Positions 26,874 through 36,465 of a DNA stretch of 64,000 bases are shown here, piece after piece. The notes below the pieces were generated by a model that was given only the letters and a program-made list of their open reading frames with translations, had not been told where the DNA came from and did no database searches. Positions within the stretch are counted from its first letter, which is position 1; every line of letters begins with the position of its first letter. The translations under genes and the position numbers were made by a program. This DNA is from an uncultured Enterobacteriaceae bacterium (GTDB taxonomy: Bacteria > Pseudomonadota > Gammaproteobacteria > Enterobacterales > Enterobacteriaceae): NCBI GenBank assembly GCA_947631255.1, contig CANRKT010000004.1, positions 43,702 to 107,701 on the forward strand. Direction: 5' to 3'.

Positions 26874-27880
26874 TGAAGTTATTTCCTGCACTGTCGGCAA
26901 CGCCTGTGGCAGATAAGCGGGGGAGCAGTCTGCGCGCCGGGTTATCGCGTCTGTGTTTTGCCCTTGTCACGCTGGCATTTATTCTGTTGTTTAGCTGGTC
27001 CAATCCGGTTTTTTTGACGCTGGGTAACTGGAGCAATTTACTACAAGGGAGCGCTATCTTACTGATTGTTGCCCTGGCGATGACACTGATTGTCAGTGCC
27101 GGAGCCATTGATTTATCCGTCGGCGTCGCGATTGATTTTGGTGCCATGATGGCATTAATCGCCTTGAAAACATGGCATCTTCCCTGGGAAATGGCGGTTA
27201 TGTTTGCCTTACTGGGGGGCATGACCATCGGGCTGGTCAACGCTTTTTTAATTATCGTATGTCGAATTAAACCCTTTCTTGCGACGCTGGGAACATGGTT
27301 TATCGGCAGCAGTGTGGAACGTATCTATACCGATGGTGGCGGGGCGATTGCGATGCGCCGCATGGCACCGGAGTACCATAATCTGGCAGTAGGCGATGTA
27401 TGGGGGATTCCGGTTCCGGTGATTATTGTCCTTGTGATATGGTTGGCTGCCTGGCTTTTAACCGAACGCACACTGTTTGGTAAGCAAGCTCGGGCTGTTG
27501 GTCAGAACAGTGAAGCCTCTCGTATCGCGGGTATTGCCGATAAACGCACTCTGTTTTGGGTACTGGTGATTGCTTCAACGCTCTGTGCCGTGGGGGGAAT
27601 TATTCTGTCTGCTAATCTGCGGCAGTTTACGCCACTGGCAGGGCAGTCTTATTTGATGGACTCTATTGCCGCGGTGTTTATTGGCACTGCTTTTAATCGC
27701 CAGGGGCGTGTCAGCATGAGCGGTACCCTTGGCGGTGTATTGTTCCTGGCGATTGTGAATAACGGACTCAACCTAATGGGCCTTAACTATCTGGTTAAAG
27801 ATGCTCTGGTGGGGATTATTTTAGTCGTAGCGCTGGCGGTGTCGTTCTGGCAAGCCCGCCAGCGTCAGCAACATATTTGA
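26870..27880 (+). CDS. ABC importer permease B (RbsC type)
   Basis: A 336-residue permease with the motif LTLIVSAGAIDLSVGVAIDFGAM and about eight to ten hydrophobic segments. The ATG at 26870 overlaps the stop of permease A; a second ATG directly follows at 26873. Two unlike RbsC-type permeases in one operon are seen in some sugar importers such as YtfT/YjfF, so this is a heteromeric carbohydrate-uptake-2 system. Confidence 0.88.
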   Translation: MMKLFPALSATPVADKRGSSLRAGLSRLCFALVTLAFILLFSWSNPVFLTLGNWSNLLQGSAILLIVALAMTLIVSAGAIDLSVGVAIDFGAMMALIALKTWHLPWEMAVMFALLGGMTIGLVNAFLIIVCRIKPFLATLGTWFIGSSVERIYTDGGGAIAMRRMAPEYHNLAVGDVWGIPVPVIIVLVIWLAAWLLTERTLFGKQARAVGQNSEASRIAGIADKRTLFWVLVIASTLCAVGGIILSANLRQFTPLAGQSYLMDSIAAVFIGTAFNRQGRVSMSGTLGGVLFLAIVNNGLNLMGLNYLVKDALVGIILVVALAVSFWQARQRQQHI

Positions 27881-27888
27881 GGTCATCT

Positions 27889-28836
27889 GTGAGTAAATTT
27901 GATGCGGTTTTTGTTGGTCTGACCATTCTTGATATCGCGGGTCGACCGGTGGTCGAAATTCCTTCCGGTGGTGACGTACAGTTTATCGAGCAAATTCGGC
28001 TTAACCCGGCTGGAACTGCCGCTGGGGCACTGGTGAATGCAGCCAAATTAGGTATCAGCACTTCAACCGTTGCCTGTCTGGGCGAAGATGAAAAGGCTGA
28101 GTTTATTCTGGGTGCTTATCAGCGCTTGGGTATCGATTGTTCATTGATTCAGCGTACTTCAAATAAAGAAACATCAGCGACCATCTTACCTATCAGACCT
28201 AATGGTGAGCGTCCGGCTCTGCATTGCCGGGGGGCTTCAGATGAACTATTTATCAGTGAAGAGCAGTTTGATGAGGTACTCGACTGTCGTTTTCTCCACC
28301 ACGGCGGAACGGGATTACTGGCCGCGATGGATCAGGGGCAAAGCACTAAGTTGCTGAAAGCAGCCCATGAACGTGGTATTACCACCAGTTTTGATTTAAT
28401 TGCCCCGAATCCAGGTACGCTAGAATTGCTGCGACCATTACTGCCATACGTTGACTACTTTATGCCTGCACTGGAAGAAGCGGCCTATATTTCTGGCTTA
28501 ACCGATCCGGCAGAGATAGCCGCCTTCTTCCATGACTTGGGAGCTGGTTGCTGTATCTTTAAAGATGGTGCACAGGGTTCACTGTTATTTAAACAGGGAG
28601 CAGTGGTCCGTATTCCGTCTTATCAGATAGTCGCTAGCGACACTACGGGATGTGGCGATAGCTATTGCGGCGGTTTTATTGCTGCTCTGGCAAAAGGTCA
28701 TTCAGTAGAAGAAGCTTGTCAGATTGGTTCCGCGGTTGCGGCGCTGGTGGCGACAGGGTTGGGGTCAGATGCGGGTCTGGTGGACTGGCAGCAGTTGCAA
28801 GCGTTTATGGCAAATACGCCTGTTAATGCCTGCTAG
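27889..28836 (+). CDS. PfkB-family sugar kinase
   Basis: A 315-residue ribokinase-like sugar kinase. NPAGTAAGALVNAAKLG is the N-terminal substrate/lid region. DTTGCGDSYCGGFIAAL near residue 255 is the PfkB signature with the anion hole and the catalytic Asp. The start is GTG at 27889 with GAGGT upstream; a TTG at 27877 overlapping the permease stop is less likely. It should phosphorylate the sugar brought in by the preceding importer. The substrate is not assignable. The convergent mtnB gene raises the possibility of a methylthioribose- or deoxyribose-like sugar (weak inference). Confidence 0.85.
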   Translation: MSKFDAVFVGLTILDIAGRPVVEIPSGGDVQFIEQIRLNPAGTAAGALVNAAKLGISTSTVACLGEDEKAEFILGAYQRLGIDCSLIQRTSNKETSATILPIRPNGERPALHCRGASDELFISEEQFDEVLDCRFLHHGGTGLLAAMDQGQSTKLLKAAHERGITTSFDLIAPNPGTLELLRPLLPYVDYFMPALEEAAYISGLTDPAEIAAFFHDLGAGCCIFKDGAQGSLLFKQGAVVRIPSYQIVASDTTGCGDSYCGGFIAALAKGHSVEEACQIGSAVAALVATGLGSDAGLVDWQQLQAFMANTPVNAC

Positions 28837-28842
28837 CGTGAA

Positions 28843-28867
28843 AACCGGTCACAGAATGTGACCGGTT
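28843..28867. terminator. Bidirectional terminator between the PfkB operon and mtnB
   Basis: AACCGGTCACA (28843-28853), loop GAA, TGTGACCGGTT (28857-28867): a perfect 11-bp stem. AAA follows or precedes on either side, and it lies between convergent stop codons at 28836 and 28882. Confidence 0.85.
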
Positions 28868-28881
28868 AAACATTTTCAGCA

Positions 28882-29493
28882 CTAATCACGCTCGTAGAGA
28901 CGACGTTGCATTTCACATTCAAATAAAAACTCTAACCCTTCCAGATGGCGACGAGCTTCGCTGACATCTTTACCCCAGCAGGTCAGACCGTGTCCACGCA
29001 GCAGAAAACCGTACTGTAAGGGATACTGCTGTGCATATTGTTCAATATGCTTTGACAGGCCATCAATATCCTGAGAGTTTTCAAAAATAGCTATCGACAA
29101 GGTATCAAGATGTGTAGTCTGGCCGCCAAGCGACTTCTGCATTTCATAGCCATGAATATTCAGTACATCACGTTTTTCAATACGCGATAGTACGGTAGCA
29201 TTTACCGTATGAACATGCAGTACCACATTGGCCTCAGGAAACAGACGATAGATAAGCGTGTGTAGCCCGGTTTCTGCAGAGGGTTTACGCCCGGAAGGTG
29301 CCAGATTGCTGGCAATATCAACCTGAAGAAAGTCTTCTGCTGTCAGGGTGCCTTTGTCGCGACCGGACTCACTGAGCCAGCACCATTCAACATCCTGACG
29401 AATAGACATATTTCCGCCTGTTGCCGGTGCCCAGCCTTTGGCACCAATCCAATGACAGGTCGTGACTAATTGCGCCAGTCTTTCTTGCCACAT
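28882..29493 (-). CDS. mtnB: Methylthioribulose-1-phosphate dehydratase
   Basis: A 203-residue class II aldolase-fold zinc enzyme that dehydrates 5-methylthioribulose 1-phosphate in the methionine salvage pathway. WIGAKGWAPATGGNMSIR, LSESGRDKGTLTAEDFLQV, SAETGLHTLIYRLFP, VLHVHTVNATVLSR (zinc His pair) and YGFLLRGHGLTCWG closely match MtnB of other enterobacteria, including length. The ATG at 29493 (MWQERLAQLV) is preferred over the longer frame from 29535. No mtnA, mtnK, mtnC or mtnD is in the window, so the gene is separated from its pathway partners here. Confidence 0.88.
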   Translation of the reverse strand: MWQERLAQLVTTCHWIGAKGWAPATGGNMSIRQDVEWCWLSESGRDKGTLTAEDFLQVDIASNLAPSGRKPSAETGLHTLIYRLFPEANVVLHVHTVNATVLSRIEKRDVLNIHGYEMQKSLGGQTTHLDTLSIAIFENSQDIDGLSKHIEQYAQQYPLQYGFLLRGHGLTCWGKDVSEARRHLEGLEFLFECEMQRRLYERD

Positions 29494-29523
29494 AACGATT
29501 TTCCTTTCCTGTTGCGTATTTAT

Positions 29524-29551
29524 CAGTCTAGCCATCTAAATGGCTAGACTG
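29524..29551. promoter_or_regulatory. Perfect palindrome upstream of mtnB
   Basis: CAGTCTAGCCAT (29524-29535), CTAA, ATGGCTAGACTG (29540-29551). It sits 31-58 bases upstream of the mtnB start codon, so it could be an operator or an RNA hairpin in the leader. It does not match the MetJ box (AGACGTCT repeats) well. The rest of 29552-29860 is AT-rich and holds the promoter of the small secreted protein but no other gene. Confidence 0.55.
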
Positions 29552-29860
29552 AAGATGCTATCATTATGTGAACAAATCAACAACAGCCAATAAATGATAA
29601 GTTATATCTGATATAAACAGCCGTTGATTTGGTGTATCCAGCCATAAAAGATGTCGTTATCTGGATTGTTTTTTGAATGATTACCTGTGGGTAAAATATT
29701 ATTCTGTTAATGAATTGTGAAGAAATAAAAAGAGACGGTCTCTAGGGTTTTTTTGCATCCCAGTAAATGACTGCATGTTTTGTTTGGCGTTTGGAAATGC
29801 TTTCTGTCGGTTATCTTTGCCGCTTTGCCGCGGCATACTTGCCATAGAGATGGAGAACAA

Positions 29861-30172
29861 ATGAAAAGATTATGGATGATGATACTCTTGTCTTGCACTG
29901 CAAGCTTGGGCGCTATTGAAAAAGCAGATTTCACACTGAAGTGGCTGGCTGAGAGGAATCAAGCAACAGATCCCATAGAACTTTTACAGGATAGAGATAA
30001 TAAATGGGGGCAATCCCCATCTTCTTTAAGCATGCAGGAACAGAAACCCAGACGGCCTCACATATTTGATCGGGTGGATAAAGCACACCGCTTAGGTTTT
30101 ATCGACCCTAATTTTTCTTCATTTAACAGTGATGATGGTTATTCGGGTTACGCCAAAAGTGACCGTAAATAA
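29861..30172 (+). CDS. Small secreted protein of unknown function
   Basis: A 103-residue protein with a signal peptide (MKRLWMMILLSCTASLGAIE), ATG preceded by GAGATGGAGA. The mature part is hydrophilic with FTLKWLAERNQATDPIELLQ, then PRRPHIFDRVDKAHRLGFIDP and an S/D/Y-rich tail. The Cys in SCTAS is not in a good lipobox. No family recognised. It precedes the Mg2+ riboswitch-controlled mgtE but is separated from it by 400 bases. Confidence 0.55.
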   Translation: MKRLWMMILLSCTASLGAIEKADFTLKWLAERNQATDPIELLQDRDNKWGQSPSSLSMQEQKPRRPHIFDRVDKAHRLGFIDPNFSSFNSDDGYSGYAKSDRK

Positions 30173-30339
30173 TATTGACGCTGTAATTGTTAAATGCAGA
30201 CTGAAAACGTTAAATTTCTGTTGGTGATATTAACATGGTCATTTATTTCCCGAGAAGTATAAATGAATACTAAACGGGACTAACCTTTTGTATTGCACTG
30301 AAAATGGATATGAATAGAATGTGCCGCGAAGATTTTGCA

Positions 30340-30500
30340 GTATCTCGTTAGGCGAGGCTCCTGTACAAACATAGGTTACTGATCTGACGACGTCGAGAGA
30401 CGCCCAAGATTAGGACAGGTTATATCGAGCCAAGGTATAACCCCAGGTAACTTCCTCCTGATATTCAGGGGATACGTTGTACAGTGCTAAAACCGAGACA
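30340..30500 (+). ncRNA. M-box (ykoK) Mg2+ riboswitch
   Basis: The leader before the MgtE gene contains the M-box hallmarks in order: CGTTAGGCGAGGCTCCTGTAC (about 30346-30366), CATAGGTTACTG, the apical GACGTCGAGAGACGCC (about 30389-30404), TTAGGACAGG, and TACAGTGCTAAAACCGAG (about 30480-30496). These correspond to the conserved core of RF00380, which senses magnesium and shuts down expression when it is bound. It lies 90 bases upstream of the mgtE ATG. A CAGTGCTAAAAC...GATAGCGTTAGCACTC alternative pairing just downstream (to about 30520) could be the expression platform. Confidence 0.9.
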
Positions 30501-30585
30501 TGGAGATAGCGTTAGCACTCTCATATCTTGCTTCGCCCCAGATGAGTTCTGTTTATTATAAAACAGTAATCGGGGAACGTTAATC

Positions 30586-31623
30586 ATGACCTTTTCAACT
30601 CCTACCGTAGTGCGTAACAACGCTAAGTCTCTGGACTGTGCGGCAGACAATACGACGCTACAAAGTCACGATATCGAGTCGTATATGACTCAGAATTATC
30701 TGGCTCTCTCAGCTGCGACTGATGTAAATACCGCACGTGAAAAATTCTTTTCGAATATTAATAGTGAGTATATTGCTCCGCAAATATTTGTTGTCGATAA
30801 TGACGGCCATCTTTTAGGTCTGGTAACCGTGAAAAGTTTACTGGACGCTAATACTGATGCCTTTATTGGCGATTTAATGACAGGGATTAAGTATTCGTTA
30901 TTAATCGATAAGCCACGTTATGAAACGAGCGTTTTTTTAAAGCAGGCGGCGATAAGTTATATTCCAGTACTTAATAATGGTAAAATTGTCGGGATATTAG
31001 GCCCACAGGAAATTGCTGAATTAAAAGAAGACGAAGGGACTGAAGATAGTCAACTTCAGGGGGCTTCATCACCACTGGATATACCTTATCTGGAAAACAG
31101 TATTTTTACCTTGTGGCGCAAACGATCTGTCTGGCTATTATTACTTTTCGTTGCAGAAGCTTATACGGGAACGGTCATCAAATCATTTGAAGAACAGCTA
31201 GAAACGGCTATTGCCCTGGCATTCTTTATTCCGTTATTGATTGGTACTGGAGGCAATACCGGAACGCAAATTACCTCAACCCTGGTCAGAGCGATGGCGC
31301 TCGGTGAGGTGGGCCTGAAAGACTTAGGCGCGATTTTGCGTAAAGAAGTCTCTGCTGCGGTATTAATTGCCCTGACTATCGGAACTGCGGGCTTCCTGCG
31401 GGCGTGGATGTTAGGAGTAGGTTATGAAGTCATGGTCGTTGTCAGTCTGACACTGATTGCGATTACGGTCTGGAGTGCGATTGTTTCCTCGATAATTCCG
31501 ATGTTATTACGTCGTGTGAATATCGATCCCGCACTGGTGTCTGCACCCTTTATTTCTACGCTTATCGATGGTACCGGGCTGATTATCTATTTCCAGATTG
31601 CCAAAGTGATGCTGACGATTTAA
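30586..31623 (+). CDS. mgtE: MgtE-family magnesium transporter, short form
   Basis: A 345-residue protein. A CBS-domain pair occupies about residues 30-155 (IFVVDNDGHLLGLVTVKSLL and ISYIPVLNNGKIVGILGPQEI). Five membrane helices from about 180 onward include the MgtE pore segment FFIPLLIGTGGNTGTQITSTLV and the C-terminal DPALVSAPFISTLIDGTGLIIYF with the pore Asp. The N-terminal superhelical domain of about 130 residues found in classical MgtE is absent. Placement behind an M-box riboswitch supports Mg2+ as the substrate. GGGGAACGTTAATC precedes the ATG. Confidence 0.88.
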   Translation: MTFSTPTVVRNNAKSLDCAADNTTLQSHDIESYMTQNYLALSAATDVNTAREKFFSNINSEYIAPQIFVVDNDGHLLGLVTVKSLLDANTDAFIGDLMTGIKYSLLIDKPRYETSVFLKQAAISYIPVLNNGKIVGILGPQEIAELKEDEGTEDSQLQGASSPLDIPYLENSIFTLWRKRSVWLLLLFVAEAYTGTVIKSFEEQLETAIALAFFIPLLIGTGGNTGTQITSTLVRAMALGEVGLKDLGAILRKEVSAAVLIALTIGTAGFLRAWMLGVGYEVMVVVSLTLIAITVWSAIVSSIIPMLLRRVNIDPALVSAPFISTLIDGTGLIIYFQIAKVMLTI

Positions 31624-31633
31624 TGAATAACAG

Positions 31634-31657
31634 CAGGCAGGAGACCACTCCTGCCTG
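31634..31657 (+). terminator. Terminator-like hairpin after mgtE
   Basis: CAGGCAGGAG (31634-31643), loop ACCA, CTCCTGCCTG (31648-31657): a perfect 10-bp stem 11 bases after the mgtE stop. It may also serve the convergent moeB transcript. Confidence 0.75.
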
Positions 31658-31733
31658 AATGATATTAAGGGATGAGCAGGGTAAACATCACTTCATTTGG
31701 TTAACTTTTTTCTTCTCTGAATTAAAGCGCAGA

Positions 31734-32486
31734 TCAGTCGTTTCCGCAGACCTCACACTGAGGGTTACGCATCAATTTCATTTCCCTGAACTGGCAAGTC
31801 ATAGCGTCATACATCACTATCTTACCTGTTGGCGGTGTACCAAAGTGAGTCAGAACTTTAATGGTTTCCATTGCTTGTAGCGATCCTATCATGCCCACCA
31901 GCGGCGCCATGACGCCCGCTTCAACACAACTCAATGTCGCATCACCAAATAATCGACTCAGACAGCGATAACAAGGCGTTCCGGGCTGATAGGTAAAGAC
32001 ACTTATCTGACCCTCCATACGAATGGCAGCCCCGGAAACCAGCGGAACTTTATGTAGAAAACATCCACGATTAAGCTGCTGACGGATTTCAATATTATCG
32101 GTGCAGTCCAGCACAATATCGTGCCCGGCTATGTGCTGATGCAGTTGTTCCTCTGCTAACAGAGCATTGATAGTGTCAATCTGAATGTGAGGATTAATTT
32201 CCGTCAGCGCCTCGCAGGCAGAAAGGACTTTGGGCTGGCCGATATTGATATCATGATGCAGCGTCTGGCGCTGAAGATTAGAAAGGGCCACGGTATCAAA
32301 GTCGAGCAGCGTTAAGTGTCCGACACCTGCCGCTGCGAGATATTGTGTCGCGGCGCAGCCTAAACCTCCCAGACCGATAATGAACACCTTAGAAATTTTC
32401 AGTTTTTCCTGGCCGTCAAAATCAAAATCCCGCAGGACTATCTGACGGTTATAGCGCAACATTTCAGCATCAGTCAGCACGTCCAT
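31734..32486 (-). CDS. moeB: Molybdopterin-synthase adenylyltransferase
   Basis: A 250-residue ThiF/E1-type enzyme that adenylates the C-terminus of MoaD in molybdopterin synthesis. It has the ATP site FIIGLGGLGCAATQYLAAAG, LLDFDTVALSNLQRQ, and two zinc CxxC pairs (CYRC and CEVC). The ATG at 32486 has GGAGG before it and lies next to the moeA stop (32488). An in-frame TTG at 32498 is less likely. Operon moeA-moeB as in E. coli. Confidence 0.95.
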   Translation of the reverse strand: MDVLTDAEMLRYNRQIVLRDFDFDGQEKLKISKVFIIGLGGLGCAATQYLAAAGVGHLTLLDFDTVALSNLQRQTLHHDINIGQPKVLSACEALTEINPHIQIDTINALLAEEQLHQHIAGHDIVLDCTDNIEIRQQLNRGCFLHKVPLVSGAAIRMEGQISVFTYQPGTPCYRCLSRLFGDATLSCVEAGVMAPLVGMIGSLQAMETIKVLTHFGTPPTGKIVMYDAMTCQFREMKLMRNPQCEVCGND

Positions 32487-32487
32487 C

Positions 32488-33720
32488 TTAGCCTCCAAAC
32501 AGTGAGTTAAAGGGTTCGACCTCTACCCATTCACCCGCCTCAACAGGGCCACGTTCGCGCTCAAGAACGATAAAACAGTTCGCCTGACTGAAAGAACTAA
32601 AAATATGCGATCCCTGATGCCCGGTGCTATGCACTTCCAGTTCACCCAGGGTTCCTGTTTTAAGAATACCGCGTTGGAAATCCAGTCGACCCGGCCTTTT
32701 TTTCAGCTTTTCAGCAGCACGTACTCGCAACCTGGTAGGGAGTACCAGCCCCTGCTGCCCACTGAGTCGTGCCAGCAGTGGCTGGACTAACTGATAAAAT
32801 GTTACCGCGGCAGAAACTGGGTTACCTGGTAAACCGCAGAACCAGCTATTGTTCAGACGACCAAAGGCGAAAGGTTTGCCGGGCTTGATGGCAAGCTTCC
32901 AGAAGCCTATTTCCCCCAGTTCTTCGAGGATCTGTTTAGTATAATCGGCTTCACCCACCGAGACGCCACCGCTACTGATAACGACATCCACATGCTGAGA
33001 CGTCTGCTGGAAGGCAGCGCGTAAAGCCTGTTCGTTGTCTGGAATAATCCCCAGGTCTGTTACCTCACAACCAAGTTGAGACAGCATGATATGTACCGCC
33101 AGACGGTTGGTATCGTAAATTTGTCCTTCTGCCAGCGTTTCGCCTGGCAAACGCAGCTCATCTCCGGTCGAGAAAACAGCGACCTTGACCGGACGAAATA
33201 CTTGAACATCTTTAATACCGAGTGAGGCTATCATCGCGAGTTCAGCAGCACTGAGTTTCATTCCGGCATTAAGAATAGCGGTGCCTTCCAGGATATCTTC
33301 TCCACGACGGCGAATGTTCTGGCCTGGACGAACAGAAGCAGGAAAGCGGACTCCATGCTCACTGACTTCGGCTTCCTCTTGCATAATGATGGCATCAGTA
33401 CCTGACGGGATCGGTGCCCCAGTCATAATACGAACACAACTTTTTTCTGGCCAGCTGTCGGTAAAGGGTTGGCCTGCAAAGGCTTTACCGGCAACGGATA
33501 ACGTAGCGCCGGATCCAATATCCGCCATTCTTACCGCATAGCCGTCCATGGCTGAATTATCAAAACCAGGGACGTCAATAGGGGAGATAACCGGTGCCGC
33601 TGTGATGCGTCCTGCTGCCTGGAGTAAGGTTAAGGTCTGCGTTTCGGTTACTGCTGAGAGAGCCGACAGCATCTTTTCCAGCGCAGTTTCCAGGGAGATA
33701 AGTCCGGTAGTCTGTTCCAT
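32488..33720 (-). CDS. moeA: Molybdopterin molybdotransferase
   Basis: A 410-residue MoeA, which inserts molybdenum into adenylylated molybdopterin. Its motifs are [69 protein letters not shown] and [13 protein letters not shown]. Length equals E. coli MoeA (411). The start METQ-like [13 protein letters not shown] at 33720 is chosen over a frame opening at 33744. It precedes moeB in the same operon. Confidence 0.95.
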   Translation of the reverse strand: MEQTTGLISLETALEKMLSALSAVTETQTLTLLQAAGRITAAPVISPIDVPGFDNSAMDGYAVRMADIGSGATLSVAGKAFAGQPFTDSWPEKSCVRIMTGAPIPSGTDAIIMQEEAEVSEHGVRFPASVRPGQNIRRRGEDILEGTAILNAGMKLSAAELAMIASLGIKDVQVFRPVKVAVFSTGDELRLPGETLAEGQIYDTNRLAVHIMLSQLGCEVTDLGIIPDNEQALRAAFQQTSQHVDVVISSGGVSVGEADYTKQILEELGEIGFWKLAIKPGKPFAFGRLNNSWFCGLPGNPVSAAVTFYQLVQPLLARLSGQQGLVLPTRLRVRAAEKLKKRPGRLDFQRGILKTGTLGELEVHSTGHQGSHIFSSFSQANCFIVLERERGPVEAGEWVEVEPFNSLFGG

Positions 33721-34137
33721 GGTTGATTCCTCGGTAGCTAACAAAACAAAGCCTTATTATGACAGAAAATAAGGCATTCTGAATGATTGCTCTGGACAAT
33801 CACGTTACATATCGTTGCGCCAGAGCATAGAAATGCGTTATTTATCAGAAGTGAGATCACTTATTTATTATGTGGTGTTGACTTTAGTGATAAAAATAAA
33901 CATTAACCTATATCAGACGTTAATGAAATAATAGATAGACAATCTCTGAATAAAAACTCAGATATTATTAAAGCAGTAACGCTAAAAATAAATAAAGATA
34001 TCGCTCAAAATGATAAGCCAGAAATACCCTCTGAATGAAGAAACACTGTAGTCGTATTTTTAATCGTCTTGATGCGTTCTCAATCAAAAGGGAGCGGTGA
34101 AAATCACGGCTCCCTTTTGATATATCATTGAGGCTGG
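33721..34137. other. Intergenic region between moeA and cpdB, with a terminator hairpin
   Basis: This region contains the moeA promoter at its left and a hairpin at 34083-34121: ATCAAAAGGGAGC (34083-34095) pairs perfectly with GCTCCCTTTTGAT (34109-34121), most likely the cpdB terminator. An ATG-less 43-codon open frame around 33907-34038 (ending KPEIPSE) may be a gene remnant. In E. coli this position holds the divergent iaaA gene. Confidence 0.55.
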
Positions 34138-36087
34138 CTATTTTCTTTCAAGAGATACCTGATAGATAGCAAAGCCCGTTTCATCTGTCCCCACTTGCTT
34201 CATTGGGTACTGAGCATGTTCCTGAATAAATGTCGCGGCTTTTTCGCTCGGTGAAGTTTCAAAGCGAATATCTAATTTTTTATCGGTTTTAATCGGGGTG
34301 AAGGACCAGTTGTTGTCAGCCTTAGAGCTAATCTCACCTTTGTCTTTCGATTCTTTAGCAATATAAGCGGCTAAAATTGAGCGATTTTCATCAGGTGAGG
34401 CAAATACAATATGGTCATCACCGGTGCCTGCGAACTTAGCCCCATATCCCCGGTAATTATTGGTTGCCACTAAAAAAGAGGCTTTCGGATCGATTGGTTT
34501 CCCTTGCCAGGTCACATTTTTAATTCGATTTGCCTCTTTATTCACCGTCTGGCAGTCGCCATCGTATTTTGCCGGTTGAGTTAAATCGATTTGATAATTT
34601 ACCCCACTGATAGTATCGAAGTTATACGTTCTGAATCCGTCCCAGTTAATTAAACTTTGCGTGGCAGTGGATTGTGGATCTATCTGGTTAAACATACCCG
34701 CAGAACATTCCAGCCATTCAACAACATCAGCCCCGCTTGCCTTAACAACCACTAAAGTATTCGGATAGAGGTAGAGGTCTGCTGCGTTGCGGAAGGTTAA
34801 ATCACCTTTTTCAACTTCAATAAATTCGTCTGGTGCATTTTTACGTCCGCCGGCTTTAAAGGGGGCCGCAGCGGATAATACCGGTAAGTCAGCTAAGTCT
34901 GGGTCACCTTGAATAAACTTCCGCGTATAATCGGCCTGTGCGTCATTGACGATTTGTACCGTTGGGTCACTTTGAACCAGGGCTAAATAGCTATACATAT
35001 TTTCCGAAGCTTTACCAATGAGCTTACCGACAAAGTCGCGGGTTCCTTCATGCTGCTCATCAATAATTTTTACTAGCGTTTCATCACGTTCAACGAATGC
35101 TTTTTTATTGGCTTTATCATAAACCGGACGAGCATGTGCTGTGGCATCAACCACTTTCCAGTTGCCGTCGTCATTATTAACCACTAAATCAACCACCCCA
35201 AGGTGATCGCCCCATTGACCCGGCATCACCGCAGGCACACCATTGATGGTGCCTTTTTCAATATTAACACCCTTGATACCGGCAAACTCTTTGCCTGGGA
35301 ACACGCCATGAGAGTGGCCAAACATGATGGCATCAATATCCGGAACTTCACTGAGATAATAGACGGAGTTTTCAGCCAGCGCTTTATAAGGCTCTTGTGA
35401 AAATCCGGAATGAGGAATGGCCACAATGAGATCAGCACCTTCTTTTTTCATTTGTGGAACAAATTTTTTGGCGGTTTCAGTGATGTCATTAACCCTCACT
35501 TTCCCTTCCAGATTTTGTTTATCCCAGATAAGAATTTGTGGTGGTACAAAGCCAATATAACCAATTTTTAGATTATGTGTTTTACCGTCACGATCCGTGA
35601 CTGGCGTGTCGACAATAATATAGGGGGTGAAGTAGTTATTCCCTGTTTTGGCATCCACAATATTGGCATTCACATAAGGAAAGTCAGCGCCTGCGATAGC
35701 TTGTTGCAGATAATCTAATCCAAAGTTAAATTCGTGGTTACCAAAGTTACCCACGGTATAGCCCATGGTGTTCATCAGACTGTGGGCTGGGTGAGACTCG
35801 CCCTTTTTCAAGCCTTTGTTTGCCATGTGATCCGCGAGCGGACTACCTTGGATTAAATCACCGTTATCCACTAAAACCGCGTTGGCAGCTTCATTTTTAG
35901 CATTTTTAATCAGTGTCGCAGTACGGACTAAGCCAAATTGTTCGGTCGGTTTATCTTTATAGTAATCAAAATCAACCAGGTTACTGTGGATATCTGATGT
36001 TTCCATTACCCGTAAATCAACCGTTGCTGCATTCACATTAAATGCAATCAACAAAGCCAGTGATGACAGTTGTAGAACTTTAACCAC
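34138..36087 (-). CDS. cpdB: 2',3'-cyclic-nucleotide 2'-phosphodiesterase / 3'-nucleotidase, periplasmic
   Basis: A 649-residue periplasmic metallophosphoesterase. The signal peptide is [20 protein letters not shown]. The metallophosphatase domain (about 25-330) has [35 protein letters not shown] and [11 protein letters not shown]. The 5'-nucleotidase C-terminal domain follows, with [27 protein letters not shown] and [16 protein letters not shown]. It aligns with E. coli CpdB (647) along its length. It occupies the place of iaaA between moeA and gsiA; in E. coli cpdB is at a distant locus beside cysQ. It is monocistronic and divergent from gsiA. Confidence 0.93.
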   Translation of the reverse strand: MVKVLQLSSLALLIAFNVNAATVDLRVMETSDIHSNLVDFDYYKDKPTEQFGLVRTATLIKNAKNEAANAVLVDNGDLIQGSPLADHMANKGLKKGESHPAHSLMNTMGYTVGNFGNHEFNFGLDYLQQAIAGADFPYVNANIVDAKTGNNYFTPYIIVDTPVTDRDGKTHNLKIGYIGFVPPQILIWDKQNLEGKVRVNDITETAKKFVPQMKKEGADLIVAIPHSGFSQEPYKALAENSVYYLSEVPDIDAIMFGHSHGVFPGKEFAGIKGVNIEKGTINGVPAVMPGQWGDHLGVVDLVVNNDDGNWKVVDATAHARPVYDKANKKAFVERDETLVKIIDEQHEGTRDFVGKLIGKASENMYSYLALVQSDPTVQIVNDAQADYTRKFIQGDPDLADLPVLSAAAPFKAGGRKNAPDEFIEVEKGDLTFRNAADLYLYPNTLVVVKASGADVVEWLECSAGMFNQIDPQSTATQSLINWDGFRTYNFDTISGVNYQIDLTQPAKYDGDCQTVNKEANRIKNVTWQGKPIDPKASFLVATNNYRGYGAKFAGTGDDHIVFASPDENRSILAAYIAKESKDKGEISSKADNNWSFTPIKTDKKLDIRFETSPSEKAATFIQEHAQYPMKQVGTDETGFAIYQVSLERK

Positions 36088-36465
36088 GATACCTCTCCTT
36101 AGCTGATTCTGTACGCGAGAAATGATGTCCCGAATATGGGGGCAGAGTGCAAATACGTTGTGCGAATAAATAACAAAAAGAGAATTAGAAATGCCTGAAT
36201 GTGCATTGTTTCAACTTTTAGTGATAATACATTGCAAACAGTAGTCACTTATTCTGGCTATATCACGGTTTTAGTCTTTTTATAGTGATTGATTCTAATC
36301 TTGGTCACAGAAATGAATTTATCCGGTAATTTGTCATCCGTGCTGCTAAATTTGCAACAAATCTCTGAGCATGGTTTGATGGGGAAAAGGTCTGTTTCCA
36401 ATTATTCGGGCAGGTTTTTGCTCGCTCTGGGGTAAAACTGATATTGATGGTGATAAGGACAACTG
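36088..36465. promoter_or_regulatory. Divergent promoter region cpdB / gsiA
   Basis: 378 bases with no gene. AT-rich stretches at about 36160-36300 could hold both promoters. A GATTGATTCTAATC stretch near 36287 and TTTGCAACAAATC near 36350 are short palindromic pieces, but no known operator was recognised. Confidence 0.35.

Noticed and set aside
29524..29551. MetJ box upstream of mtnB
   Set aside because: The palindrome does not contain adjacent AGACGTCT-like octamers at adequate similarity, so it was recorded as an unidentified palindrome.
33907..34038. 43-codon ATG-less open frame (ends KPEIPSE) between moeA and cpdB
   Set aside because: No start codon and too short to call a gene; mentioned only as possible debris.
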